A stretch of DNA of 49,763 bases from NCBI GenBank assembly GCA_003151625.1, contig PLYC01000023.1, positions 416-50,178 of the forward strand, read 5' to 3'. Within the stretch, counting starts at the first letter, position 1. Each line of letters opens with the position of its first letter. The position numbers and the translations under genes were made by a program. Under the pieces are notes generated by a model. It was not told where the DNA came from, made no database searches, and saw only the letters and a list, made by a program, of their open reading frames with translations. Positions 25,227 through 33,133 of the stretch are shown here, in pieces. The stretch comes from Candidatus Doudnabacteria bacterium (GTDB taxonomy: Bacteria > Patescibacteriota > Doudnabacteria > UBA920).

Positions 25227-25439
25227 TTAAGCTAACACCTTGAGCTTACTAGTCTGCGGCATCTTCCAGGGTTTGGAGGCATCTAAAACTTCTATACCAA
25301 CAATTGTCCCTTTTTTGTTAACATCAAATAACACTCGGCTATTGAGTTTAATAGTCTTATGGACTTTTCCTTTAGAAGCATAAATATACAATGCGTCTAC
25401 GGAATCGTCATATTCAACTTTTTGTAATGGTGATTTCAT
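25227..25439 (-). CDS. DUF2283 family protein (putative antitoxin)
   Basis: 70 aa. The pattern VEYDDSVDALYIYASKGKV..TIKLNSRVLFDVNKKGTIVGIEVLDAS is the DUF2283 signature (YD...DALYI and D..G.IVGIEIL.AS). Its start overlaps the stop of the DUF4258 gene by 4 nt (ATGA). Such pairs behave like toxin-antitoxin modules in comparative surveys; biochemical activity is not established. Confidence 0.8.
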   Translation of the reverse strand: MKSPLQKVEYDDSVDALYIYASKGKVHKTIKLNSRVLFDVNKKGTIVGIEVLDASKPWKMPQTSKLKVLA

Positions 25440-25651
25440 AAATAATATAAAGTAATGACAATAATTTTACTGCTCTCTATCACATAAATAACTTCTAGTG
25501 TCCGAATCCCAAACTTCTTCTGTACGATTACTCGGTTTCTGTCGGTCAGTGTTTGTTTATTTGGACTCTTGATGGTAAGAGTTACGGCAACTTTTGAAAT
25601 TTTACGCTCACGTAGCCTCTTTTGAGCATGTGGGCTATAAATAACTTCCAT
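25436..25651 (-). CDS. DUF4258 family protein (putative toxin)
   Basis: 71 aa. YSPHAQKRLRERKIS, followed by a strand-rich region ending LEVIYVIESSKIIVITLYYL, matches DUF4258, a RelE/BrnT-like small fold. It is translationally coupled to the DUF2283 gene. A toxin role is inferred from size, pairing and fold resemblance. Confidence 0.75.
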   Translation of the reverse strand: MEVIYSPHAQKRLRERKISKVAVTLTIKSPNKQTLTDRNRVIVQKKFGIRTLEVIYVIESSKIIVITLYYL

Positions 25652-25840
25652 ATTTGCATTATATCATAAAGCCCTCACTAAATATAATGAGCGTGAACTT
25701 TTTTCTGCCTTTGTTTTAATTCCCTTATTAAATCGGATAGAGGCCACAATTATACCAAATTAAGCAGGGTTATTGAAGATTACGCTTTAGATACGACAGT
25801 GACGCTTTTATTGTGCCTTGTGAAATTGTTTAACTAAAAA

Positions 25841-25850
25841 GGTGTATAAT
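25841..25850 (+). promoter_or_regulatory. extended -10 promoter
   Basis: TGTATAAT (25843-25850) with no good -35. It overlaps the first possible ATG (25849) of the next gene, so transcription would start near 25857 and translation at the ATG at 25870. Confidence 0.5.
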
Positions 25851-25869
25851 GCTTTTAAGAAATAAGCTT

Positions 25870-26919
25870 ATGTTAAAAAGAGAAGCTGCCAGAGAATATA
25901 ACAAACTAACCCCTGACGCGGGAGATTTTTCAAATGCTAAAAATGAGAGTATTGAAACTGCTTCCACGAAAGTTAATACTGATAAAGCCGTACCTGAAGC
26001 ACAGCAAAGAAATGGGGAGAGCGTTGTAGAAAAAACAGAAGGTTCTGAAAATGAACATCAATATACCCAAGAGGGTATACGGGAAGAAATTCATCATAAA
26101 GCAGAAAAAATTCGGGGATGGACAAAAGAGATGGGGTATAAAGAAGGTGAAGATTTTTTAATCATTGAAGACATCAGGCAAGCTGCACAAGAAGGCGAAC
26201 AAATCGCTCCACACGAATTAAAACAATTTTTTGTTATTATTTTGGAGGACCGCTATCCGCAATTTCGTGAATATCTATCAGGCAGATATGCCCAAGAACG
26301 CGCGGCCGAAAACCCCAAAGGGAAAGTTAAATTTGACTATAGTTGGGGCGGGCGTTTTCTTGTTGGTGGGGATGGCGTGCCTTTTGATACTGTCGCGGCC
26401 AAAGATATTAAAAATTTAACCGTTGACACTCACCATAATGAATTCAAAAAATTCTTTAAAATTAAAGCAGGTTTTGAATTCCCTTCCCAGGAAGTACTTA
26501 ATCCAATATTACGGGAAATGGCTGATACAGGGCTAGATTATTATGAACAAGCTTTGGCCAAATTAAAGGCCTTACGGGATAATAAACAGCTACCCCGAGA
26601 CGGCTACGGATTGATTGACACCTTGGAGCACGCTACAATTATTCTTAAAAATGCAAAGTCAGGTGAAGCGGTTATTGAATTACCAGATACTATTGGCAAA
26701 GAAGGTATGCCCCCTAAAATGAGGCATTATGCAGATTTAACTTATAATGCCGAAGACATTAAAAATTTTGACAGAGTGTATGAAATCACAGGGGTGAAAA
26801 TACCGGATGAATCCAGAATGGATAAAATTTTTGACCAATTTGGTTTTGACAGAAATAAAATGGAAGAAATTTGTAAAAACTTCTCCGATTATATAATGGC
26901 AAAAAAGACATTAAAATAA
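25870..26919 (+). CDS. hydrophilic protein of unknown function
   Basis: 349 aa from the ATG at 25870 (seven codons more if the ATG at 25849 is used). Not recognised. There is no signal peptide or membrane helix. The first 65 residues are low-complexity and polar (TDKAVPEAQQRNGESVVEKT), followed by a charged helical region and a globular part with WGGRFLVGGDGVPFDT and YNAEDIKNFDRVYEITGVKI. It is followed at 31 nt by another unknown gene on the same strand; both look like cytoplasmic proteins of a small accessory island flanked by a TA-like pair and repeats. Confidence 0.6.
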   Translation: MLKREAAREYNKLTPDAGDFSNAKNESIETASTKVNTDKAVPEAQQRNGESVVEKTEGSENEHQYTQEGIREEIHHKAEKIRGWTKEMGYKEGEDFLIIEDIRQAAQEGEQIAPHELKQFFVIILEDRYPQFREYLSGRYAQERAAENPKGKVKFDYSWGGRFLVGGDGVPFDTVAAKDIKNLTVDTHHNEFKKFFKIKAGFEFPSQEVLNPILREMADTGLDYYEQALAKLKALRDNKQLPRDGYGLIDTLEHATIILKNAKSGEAVIELPDTIGKEGMPPKMRHYADLTYNAEDIKNFDRVYEITGVKIPDESRMDKIFDQFGFDRNKMEEICKNFSDYIMAKKTLK

Positions 26920-26950
26920 ATCTATTAAAATTATAATTGAATTATAAAAA

Positions 26951-27623
26951 ATGTTTAATCCATTAGAAAGAGGCAGCGAGTGGCTGCAAAACAGGCAACA
27001 CAGCAACAAATTAAGAGAGAAGGAAGTTAGGGAAAAATATCTGACTGAATTATCGAAAATTGTTTTTCTCCCTCAAGTTGTAAAACTTATATATGGCAAA
27101 GAAGAGCAAGAACGGCTTAACTCATTATTAGCAAATGCATCAGCAAAAGATATAAAATTGGTTGCTGCCGCACAAAAATTCCAAGAGTCAAGGTTCACTG
27201 ACCCTAATATTTCAGTTCTCGGAGAAGCAAAAAATAAAAAACAAAGATATAATCTTCTTGAGGAAGCTCCTGATAATGACCCATATTTAGAAATGGCAGT
27301 TCGAAGACAACAAGAAGTTTGGGTAATAAAAATAGTCAAACCGCAACATACCAAGAATCAAAAAGGAAGAATAGAGCTAAAGGCCAAGGAAAAATCCAAG
27401 AAATTAGACAGCAACTTGGTATTGCTAACCAACCAGAAAAAGAAGAAAAACCGGAAGACCCGTTTGCAGTAGATGAAAAACATATTATGCAGAACAAACA
27501 GCGACCCATCACTTAAGAGAACTTACTGCGGACGGAGCAGATGGGCAAATTGCAAAAGAAATGGATCAAATGGGTAAAAAGTTGGGTATGAGGCCAATTG
27601 CAAAGAAAAATCCAGTTGAATAA
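26951..27623 (+). pseudogene. unknown cytoplasmic protein, two frameshifts
   Basis: Not recognised. The frame opens at MFNPLERGSEWLQNRQHSNK and is protein-like to about EMAVRRQQEVW. Good coding character then moves to a second frame (GKIQEIRQQLGIANQPEKEE, DPFAVDEKH). Near 27480 it moves to a third frame (YAEQTATHHLRELTADGADG, then MGKKLGMRPIAKKNPVE and TAA at 27621). Each change is consistent with loss of one base (near 27325 and near 27478), the second close to an A run. It is either a recently broken gene or a pair of sequencing errors; the intact product would be about 224 aa. Confidence 0.6.
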
Positions 27624-27686
27624 TATCCTAAAATTAAGCGTATGTTTTGGCTATTTCCGTCCGAACATTGTTCCATAAGCTCCACC

Positions 27687-27724
27687 AAATAAAAAATATC
27701 CCGTGCATAGGATATTTTTTATTT
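27687..27724. terminator. bidirectional terminator
   Basis: AAATAAAAAATATCC (27687-27701) and GGATATTTTTTATTT (27710-27724) form a 15-bp stem with A and T flanks. It closes the unknown-gene pair before guaA. Confidence 0.75.
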
Positions 27725-27797
27725 GTCCCGAGCGAGAAGTCAGACGACGAGTCGAGAAGCAAAAAACCTTCTGTTAAGCCCACCTGATTGAACCGTT

Positions 27798-27826
27798 TTG
27801 ATTATCTCCTAAATTTTCTATATAAT
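27798..27826 (+). promoter_or_regulatory. guaA promoter (leaderless transcript predicted)
   Basis: TTGATT (27798-27803), 17-nt spacer and TATAAT (27821-27826). The guaA ATG at 27834 begins only 8 nt after the -10, so the mRNA should start at or within 1-2 nt of the start codon. There is no Shine-Dalgarno. Confidence 0.65.
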
Positions 27827-27833
27827 GTAACAA

Positions 27834-29462
27834 ATGCTCCAAACTTTCAAAAAAGCTATGGCTGATGCCTTGGCGGAAATTCGCGAGGAAAAAAAGATTC
27901 GCTCCACGACCGAGCTTTTTTTGTTGTTTAGTATGGGCAGCCAGTTTGACCATTTAATTAAGCAAAAGCTGGACGCTTTGGGGGTTTTTTGTTTGGTGGC
28001 AGATCCTGCTTCCGTGACGGCTGATGATGTTCTGATGATAAAACCAACAGGCATAATTCTTTCCGGCGGACCGGCTTCTGCTTACGAAAACCCGCCCTTT
28101 GACGGCAAAATTTTTGATTTAGGCGTTCCGCTTTTAGGCATTTGCCTGGGCTACCAAATGTGGGCGCATCATATTGGAGTGCCGGTCACGTCATCGGATA
28201 AGCGCGAATTTGGCACTCATACATTTACCATTACAAAACCATCGGCCTTATTAAAAAATCTTCCGAAAAAATCCAAGGTCCTGGAAAGCCACGGAGATAA
28301 AATTTACGTGGATGATAAATTAAATATTTTTGGTACCACAGATAACGCTCCGGCCGCGGCCGGCAACCATAAGCACTTATGGGGCGTGCAATTTCACCCC
28401 GAAGTCACCGAAACCGAATATGGGGAAAAAATTTACGAAAATTTCTGTTTTGGGATTTGCGGCGCCAAAGACAAATTTCCGGCTTCCAAAGTAGCAGATA
28501 AGAAGATTAAAGATTTAAGATTAAAGATTAAAGATAAAAAAGTATTATTGGCTCTTTCAGGTGGCACGGATTCTTCCATTGTCGCCTACCTATTAAAACG
28601 TTCCCTTGAAGATTCCCATCAAGAATTCCCGCATGGGAATCTTCAAGGGAATCAAATCCTGGGAGTCTACATAAAAGGCATTGACCGGCCTGATGATGAG
28701 TCTAATGTAATTAAATATTTCGGGGATGAAAGTTGGATAAAAGTTAAAATCGTGGACGCGACGGACAAATTCCTGACCGCTCTAGCGGGTAAAATTTCTA
28801 TGAAAGACAAACGCCTGGCTATGCGCGGCGTATATAAAGAAATTTTGGAAAGCGAGGCCAAAACTTTTGGCGCAGATTTTATTGCCCAGGGCACGCTCTA
28901 CACAGATGTTTCCGAAACCGGCGGCGGCTACGACTCGGGTTCCAAAAAAGCCCAAATAAAAATTCACCACAATGTGGGTTTAAAATTCAGCCTGCCGGAA
29001 ATTCAACCCCTTATAGACTGTGTTAAAGACACCGGACGCAACATCGGACGCTCCATTGGAGTTCCCGATGAATTGTTAATCCGCCATCCCTTCCCGGGTC
29101 CGGGGCTGGTCGTGCGGATAGAAGGCGAGGTAAATAAAGAAAAACTGATAATCGCGAGAAAAATTGACGGAATTTATATAAAAGAGCTAAAAAAGTGGGG
29201 CTTTTACCAAACCGTCTGGCAGGCCGGCGCTGTGGTAACATCGTCAACAACAACCTGCACCAAAGGCGATGACGCGAGTGATGGGCACGTAATCGCGTTA
29301 TGGGCCGTCTGGAGCGTCAACGGCTTCACCGCCCGCGCGGCGGAACTGCCCTATGATTTTCTTAAACACGTTTCCCAGCGTATGACCAACGAAATCCGCG
29401 AAGTTGGCGCCGTTGTTTATCGCATATCTGATAAACCGCCGGTCACTATTGAATGGGGATAA
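27834..29462 (+). CDS. guaA: GMP synthase (glutamine-hydrolysing)
   Basis: Converts XMP to GMP using glutamine and ATP. The class I glutaminase domain has catalytic Cys104 (GICLGYQ), His188 and Glu190 (FHPEVTE). The ATP pyrophosphatase P-loop is SGGTDSS (242-248). The C-terminal dimerisation domain ends KPPVTIEWG as usual. At 542 aa it is longer than the common 510-525. Three local reasons are visible: about 26 extra N-terminal residues, a heptamer repeat in the interdomain linker ([14 protein letters not shown], 223-236), and a palindrome-encoded insert of about 17 residues (257-273) right after the P-loop helix. All are in frame. Convergent with guaB, which makes its substrate XMP. Confidence 0.97.
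   Translation: MLQTFKKAMADALAEIREEKKIRSTTELFLLFSMGSQFDHLIKQKLDALGVFCLVADPASVTADDVLMIKPTGIILSGGPASAYENPPFDGKIFDLGVPLLGICLGYQMWAHHIGVPVTSSDKREFGTHTFTITKPSALLKNLPKKSKVLESHGDKIYVDDKLNIFGTTDNAPAAAGNHKHLWGVQFHPEVTETEYGEKIYENFCFGICGAKDKFPASKVADKKIKDLRLKIKDKKVLLALSGGTDSSIVAYLLKRSLEDSHQEFPHGNLQGNQILGVYIKGIDRPDDESNVIKYFGDESWIKVKIVDATDKFLTALAGKISMKDKRLAMRGVYKEILESEAKTFGADFIAQGTLYTDVSETGGGYDSGSKKAQIKIHHNVGLKFSLPEIQPLIDCVKDTGRNIGRSIGVPDELLIRHPFPGPGLVVRIEGEVNKEKLIIARKIDGIYIKELKKWGFYQTVWQAGAVVTSSTTTCTKGDDASDGHVIALWAVWSVNGFTARAAELPYDFLKHVSQRMTNEIREVGAVVYRISDKPPVTIEWG
28503..28537. repeat. heptamer tandem repeat in guaA linker
   Basis: AAGATTA/AAGATTT units repeat about five times with 7-nt period and encode [12 protein letters not shown]. 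Three units are 21 nt, so copy-number changes by three keep the frame. Confidence 0.85.
28601..28651. repeat. palindromic element inserted in frame in guaA
   Basis: TTCCCTTGAAGATTCCCAT (28601-28619) and its perfect complement (28633-28651), 13-nt loop. The 51 bp equal exactly 17 codons. It sits between the P-loop helix and the next strand (QILGVYI) of the ATP-pyrophosphatase domain. Confidence 0.88.
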
Positions 29463-29488
29463 ACCTCTACTAAATACTAAAGTTACTA

Positions 29489-29527
29489 AAAATACTAAAT
29501 CCCATTTAACAGGATTTAGTATTTTTG
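29489..29527. terminator. bidirectional terminator between guaA and guaB
   Basis: AAAAATACTAAATCC (29489-29503) and GGATTTAGTATTTTT (29513-29527), perfect 15-bp stem, between convergent genes. Confidence 0.85.
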
Positions 29528-29550
29528 GATTGTTTAATATTTAGTAAAAG

Positions 29551-31008
29551 TCATTCCTGGTGATAGTTCGGCGCTTCTTTGGTAATGGCCACGTCGTGGA
29601 CATGGGATTCTTTTAATCCGGCGTTGGTAATGCGGACAAATTGGGCTTTTTTGTGGAAATCGGCTAAATTTTTAGCGCCGCAGTAACCCATCCCGGCGCG
29701 CAGGCCGCCTATAAGTTGATTTACAACATTCGCCAGCGGACCTTTGTAAGGTACACGGCCTTCTATGCCTTCGGGAACCAATTTTTGCATATTCATTTCA
29801 TTTTCCTGGCCGTAGCGATCCTTACTTCCCTGCTTCATTGCACCCAAAGATCCCATTCCGCGATAAGTTTTAAAACTTCTGCCCTGGTATAAAATCAGTT
29901 CTCCCGGACTTTCGTCCGTGCCGGCAAATAAACTGCCTATCATCACGCTGTCCGCTCCCGCGGCCAGGGCTTTAGCTACATCACCCGAAAATTTAATTCC
30001 GCCATCAGCAACCAGCGGCACCTTGGCTTTGAAGGCTACAGACGAACACTCCATAATCGCGCTAATTTGCGGCACACCGGCGCCGCTAACTATGCGCGTG
30101 GTACAAATACTCCCCGGCCCCATACCTACCTTTATGGCGTCCACGCCGGCCGCTATAAGCGCCCGGGCGCCTTCGGCTGTGGCCACGTTGCCGACCATCA
30201 GTTCTGTCTTCGGGAATGCTTTTTTAATTCTCCTTGTCGCCTCAATCACCCGCTTGGTATGGCCGTGGGCGGTATCTATAACCAAAACATCCACTTTGGC
30301 TTTGACCAAAGCACTCGCCCGGTCAAAATAATCACCCGTCGCGCCAATGGCCGCGGCGGCTAGCAAGCGGCCCAAGCGGTCTTTGGAGGCGTTGGGATAT
30401 TGAATGGTTTTTTGAATATCTTTTACCGTAATTAAACCCTTTAAGATACTATTGGAATCTACCACCGGCAATTTTTCCACGCGATTCTGTTGAAAAATCT
30501 TTTTGGCCTGCTCCAAACTGGTGCCGACGGGAGCGGTAATTACCTTTTTAGTCATTAAATCCCTTACGCGCAACTGCAGGCGCGATTCAAACCGCAAATC
30601 GCGGTGAGTCAAAATGCCCACCAGCTTATTTTTTTCATCCACAATCGGAAAACCTGAAATGCCTCGCTTGGCCATAATTTGCAGGGCATGGGCTATGGTA
30701 TCGTCCGGAGATAAAGTTATAGGATCCACAACCATCCCACTTTCAAAACGTTTCACAGCGCCGACTTCCGCAGCCTGTTCCTCTATGCTCATATTTTTAT
30801 GGAGTACGCCAATGCCGCCCTGCTGTGCCAAAGCTATAGCCAGAGCGCTTTCCGTAACCGTGTCCATGGCACTGCTCATTATAGGGATGGCCAAAGAAAT
30901 ATTTTTGGTCAGCCTGGTTTTTGTCTCCGTCTCGGCCGGCACAACCTCGCTAAAACCTGGCTTAAGCAAAACGTCGTCAAAAGTTAGGGATTGAATAATT
31001 GGTTTCAT
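29551..31008 (-). CDS. guaB: IMP dehydrogenase
   Basis: 485 aa. Oxidises IMP to XMP with NAD+, the committed step to GMP. The N-terminal TIM-barrel start is [15 protein letters not shown]. Two CBS domains (about 95-200) contain [20 protein letters not shown] and [18 protein letters not shown]. The catalytic loop is [13 protein letters not shown], followed by the [20 protein letters not shown] phosphate site and [10 protein letters not shown] flap. No missing residue is seen. It faces guaA across a shared terminator. Confidence 0.97.
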   Translation of the reverse strand: MKPIIQSLTFDDVLLKPGFSEVVPAETETKTRLTKNISLAIPIMSSAMDTVTESALAIALAQQGGIGVLHKNMSIEEQAAEVGAVKRFESGMVVDPITLSPDDTIAHALQIMAKRGISGFPIVDEKNKLVGILTHRDLRFESRLQLRVRDLMTKKVITAPVGTSLEQAKKIFQQNRVEKLPVVDSNSILKGLITVKDIQKTIQYPNASKDRLGRLLAAAAIGATGDYFDRASALVKAKVDVLVIDTAHGHTKRVIEATRRIKKAFPKTELMVGNVATAEGARALIAAGVDAIKVGMGPGSICTTRIVSGAGVPQISAIMECSSVAFKAKVPLVADGGIKFSGDVAKALAAGADSVMIGSLFAGTDESPGELILYQGRSFKTYRGMGSLGAMKQGSKDRYGQENEMNMQKLVPEGIEGRVPYKGPLANVVNQLIGGLRAGMGYCGAKNLADFHKKAQFVRITNAGLKESHVHDVAITKEAPNYHQE

Positions 31009-31021
31009 AGAATTCCAAATA

Positions 31022-31110
31022 TCAAATTACAAATTTCAAATAAAATCCAAATGTCCAATTGCTAATTTAAGAATTGGACATTTGTTTGATATTGAAGTTG
31101 GAAATTTGAA
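31022..31110. repeat. long AT-rich inverted repeat upstream of guaB
   Basis: AAATGTCCAATT (about 31050) pairs with AATTGGACATTT (about 31072), extended outward by CAAATTTCAAATAA-type flanks to about 31022 and 31110. It lies in the guaB 5' region. Confidence 0.65.
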
Positions 31111-31167
31111 ATTAAAAAATAATTTCAGTTAGTATACTCACTTTGTAACAAATTGTCCAGCGTCGAT

Positions 31168-31210
31168 GGACAATGGGCACCGTTGTGCAGCACAACGGTG
31201 CCCATTGTCC
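31168..31210. repeat. perfect palindrome abutting the purA stop codon
   Basis: Arms of 21 bp (31168-31188 and 31190-31210) around one central A; core CAATGGGCACCGTTGTGC. It is the same family as the proA insert. The last base of the purA stop codon is the first base of the palindrome. Confidence 0.88.
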
Positions 31211-32712
31211 TACTGTCTGACAACTATATCTTCCCTTCCCGAGCCAGTTCCGACCAGCAAGATATGTGTTCCAACGTGTTTTTCCAAACGCTGTAAAAAT
31301 GCTTTGGCGGATTTTGGCAAGGAAGATTCATTGTCGGTTCCGTAAATATTTTCGCTCCACCCCGGCCACTGTTCAAATACCGGCACAACTTTTTCCATAT
31401 CCCACGGAGTAGGAAGCTGGCCGGGTAAAAGTTTTTTTCCATTTAACTTATAACCAACCACAACCGGCAATTTTTTTATTCCGGAAAGCATATCGAATCT
31501 GGTCAACGCGAGCCATTTTGGACCATTTACACGAATAGCGTAAGTCAGCCAAGGGATATCTATAAACCCTACGCTCCTGCCGCGACCGGTTGTAGCGCCA
31601 CGCTCATCCCCCAAAACCTGGAAGTACTGGGACAGTTCGGCATTCGATGCTTTTTGAGCATTAATTTTTTGCAGGCGCTCTTGTAAAAATTCCGCCTTTT
31701 TTTGTTTGTCAGTAAACAATCCAATATTTTTTTTAACAAACTCCATGGCCTCCTGTCTCTGCCACATTTCCGAGGGGAACGGCCCGGCGCCAACGCGGGT
31801 CGGCAGCGTTTTTACCACCATTAGTGTGACGTCAAAATTTTGCATGGGCAGCCCGGTGCCAACGGCCGCGCCAAAAGCTGCGGAATTACCAGACGAAACA
31901 AACGGGTAAGTGCCAAAATGGCTGTCCAGCCCCAAAGCCTGCGCGCCTTCAAACAACATTCGCTGATGTTTTTTTGAGGCTTGGTGCAGTACAAAAGAAG
32001 TATCGGCAATAAATGGTTTTATTTTTGGCGTAAACGCCAAAAGCATATCGGCAACATCGGTCGGAGTGGGTATAGAACCGCTGATGAGATTCTTGGCCTT
32101 CATGTCCTTAAATACCGGCAATAAAGTTTTATGCAAAAGTTCCAAAATACCCACCAATTCCTTTTTTCCCAAAAAAATCTGTCCAACTAAAGGTGATATA
32201 CGAAGTTTATACAAACCCTCTAGCGGCCCAATGCCCTTGCCCGTAGTGCCGACCTTCCCTTTGCCGCGAACATACTCCAGCCAAGCCTCCAATAGCCCGT
32301 GCCAAGGCGTCCAGACCGGCGACATTTGGTCTAAATAAATTTTTGGCAATTTACCGCCCAAAACTTTTTTACTTTGTTCCAACTCTTCCAAAAATAAACG
32401 CAAGTCCACCAACTCTCCCCTGCCCATAACGCACTCCTTGCCCTGAGCCAGACCGCACGGAATAAGGTGGCTTACTAACTTTTGGCCATCCGATGTAAAC
32501 ACCGTATGCCCGGCATTGGCGCCGCCGGAAAAACGCACCGTTACCTCGTAATGCGCCATTACGAGGTCTATAATTTTCCCCTTGCCCTCATCCCCCCAAT
32601 TCCCCCCAACCACGACTAAATTTCGGTAAGGAGCAAGGACTTTTTTAAGTATCTTACCGGCGTTTGATGTCTTTGCAGATGATTTTATCATATTGATTAA
32701 TTTACTTTCCAC
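31210..32712 (-). CDS. purA: adenylosuccinate synthetase
   Basis: Joins IMP and aspartate using GTP, the first step from IMP to AMP. The GTP-binding loop is GNWGDEGKGK (usual QWGDEGKGK, so Gln is replaced by Asn). FSGGANAGHTV with the catalytic His, TGKGIGP, ALGLDSHFGTYPFVSSGNS and GATTGRGRSVGF are all present. At 500 aa it is longer than the usual 420-430, with about 29 extra N-terminal residues and expanded C-terminal loops. The start could be GTG at 32712 or ATG at 32691; neither has a clear SD. Together with guaA and guaB it lets imported or salvaged IMP feed both purine nucleotides. Confidence 0.94.
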   Translation of the reverse strand: MESKLINMIKSSAKTSNAGKILKKVLAPYRNLVVVGGNWGDEGKGKIIDLVMAHYEVTVRFSGGANAGHTVFTSDGQKLVSHLIPCGLAQGKECVMGRGELVDLRLFLEELEQSKKVLGGKLPKIYLDQMSPVWTPWHGLLEAWLEYVRGKGKVGTTGKGIGPLEGLYKLRISPLVGQIFLGKKELVGILELLHKTLLPVFKDMKAKNLISGSIPTPTDVADMLLAFTPKIKPFIADTSFVLHQASKKHQRMLFEGAQALGLDSHFGTYPFVSSGNSAAFGAAVGTGLPMQNFDVTLMVVKTLPTRVGAGPFPSEMWQRQEAMEFVKKNIGLFTDKQKKAEFLQERLQKINAQKASNAELSQYFQVLGDERGATTGRGRSVGFIDIPWLTYAIRVNGPKWLALTRFDMLSGIKKLPVVVGYKLNGKKLLPGQLPTPWDMEKVVPVFEQWPGWSENIYGTDNESSLPKSAKAFLQRLEKHVGTHILLVGTGSGREDIVVRQ

Positions 32713-32757
32713 CTTCTACTCGAAACACTTTACTAATTTAATATACCATACCCACAA

Positions 32758-32789
32758 AAAAACCGCCAAGCGATTGCTTAACGGTTTTA
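32758..32789 (-). terminator. rho-independent terminator
   Basis: Minus strand ACCGTTAAGC-AATC-GCTTGGCGGT followed by seven T. It ends the small gene at 32800-33024. Confidence 0.85.
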
Positions 32790-32799
32790 ACCTACTAGT

Positions 32800-33024
32800 T
32801 TATGATTCCTTATCGTTTCCCCTAACAATTCCCCCAAATTTATCAATTTTTACTCTCTGGTGTCCCTCTGCCTCATCTGTACCTTCTGTTTTGCCAGTCA
32901 GTTCACTAGTATCAATTGGCGTAGAGTTTTTTAATTGCCTGGCAATCTCTTCCGCCGTTAAGTCTGGCTTGCTGATTTCCCACCCTCCTCTCACATCACT
33001 AATATTTCCAATTTTTTCTCCCAT
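32800..33024 (-). CDS. small acidic hypothetical protein
   Basis: 74 aa, not recognised. Polar, no membrane helix. Begins MGEKIGNISDVRGGWEIS; contains PDLTAEEIARQLKN (a likely helix) and a Thr/Glu-rich stretch. It has its own terminator directly downstream, which supports expression as a separate short transcript. Confidence 0.5.
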   Translation of the reverse strand: MGEKIGNISDVRGGWEISKPDLTAEEIARQLKNSTPIDTSELTGKTEGTDEAEGHQRVKIDKFGGIVRGNDKES

Positions 33025-33133
33025 AAAATTTCAAATTAATATTTAGAGTGTTAAATGTCAATTGTTTCCGGCCGGAGGCGGATCCGCCTTTGGCGGAAAT
33101 TGTTATTGTTATAACTTGTTAGTTGCCATCCCC

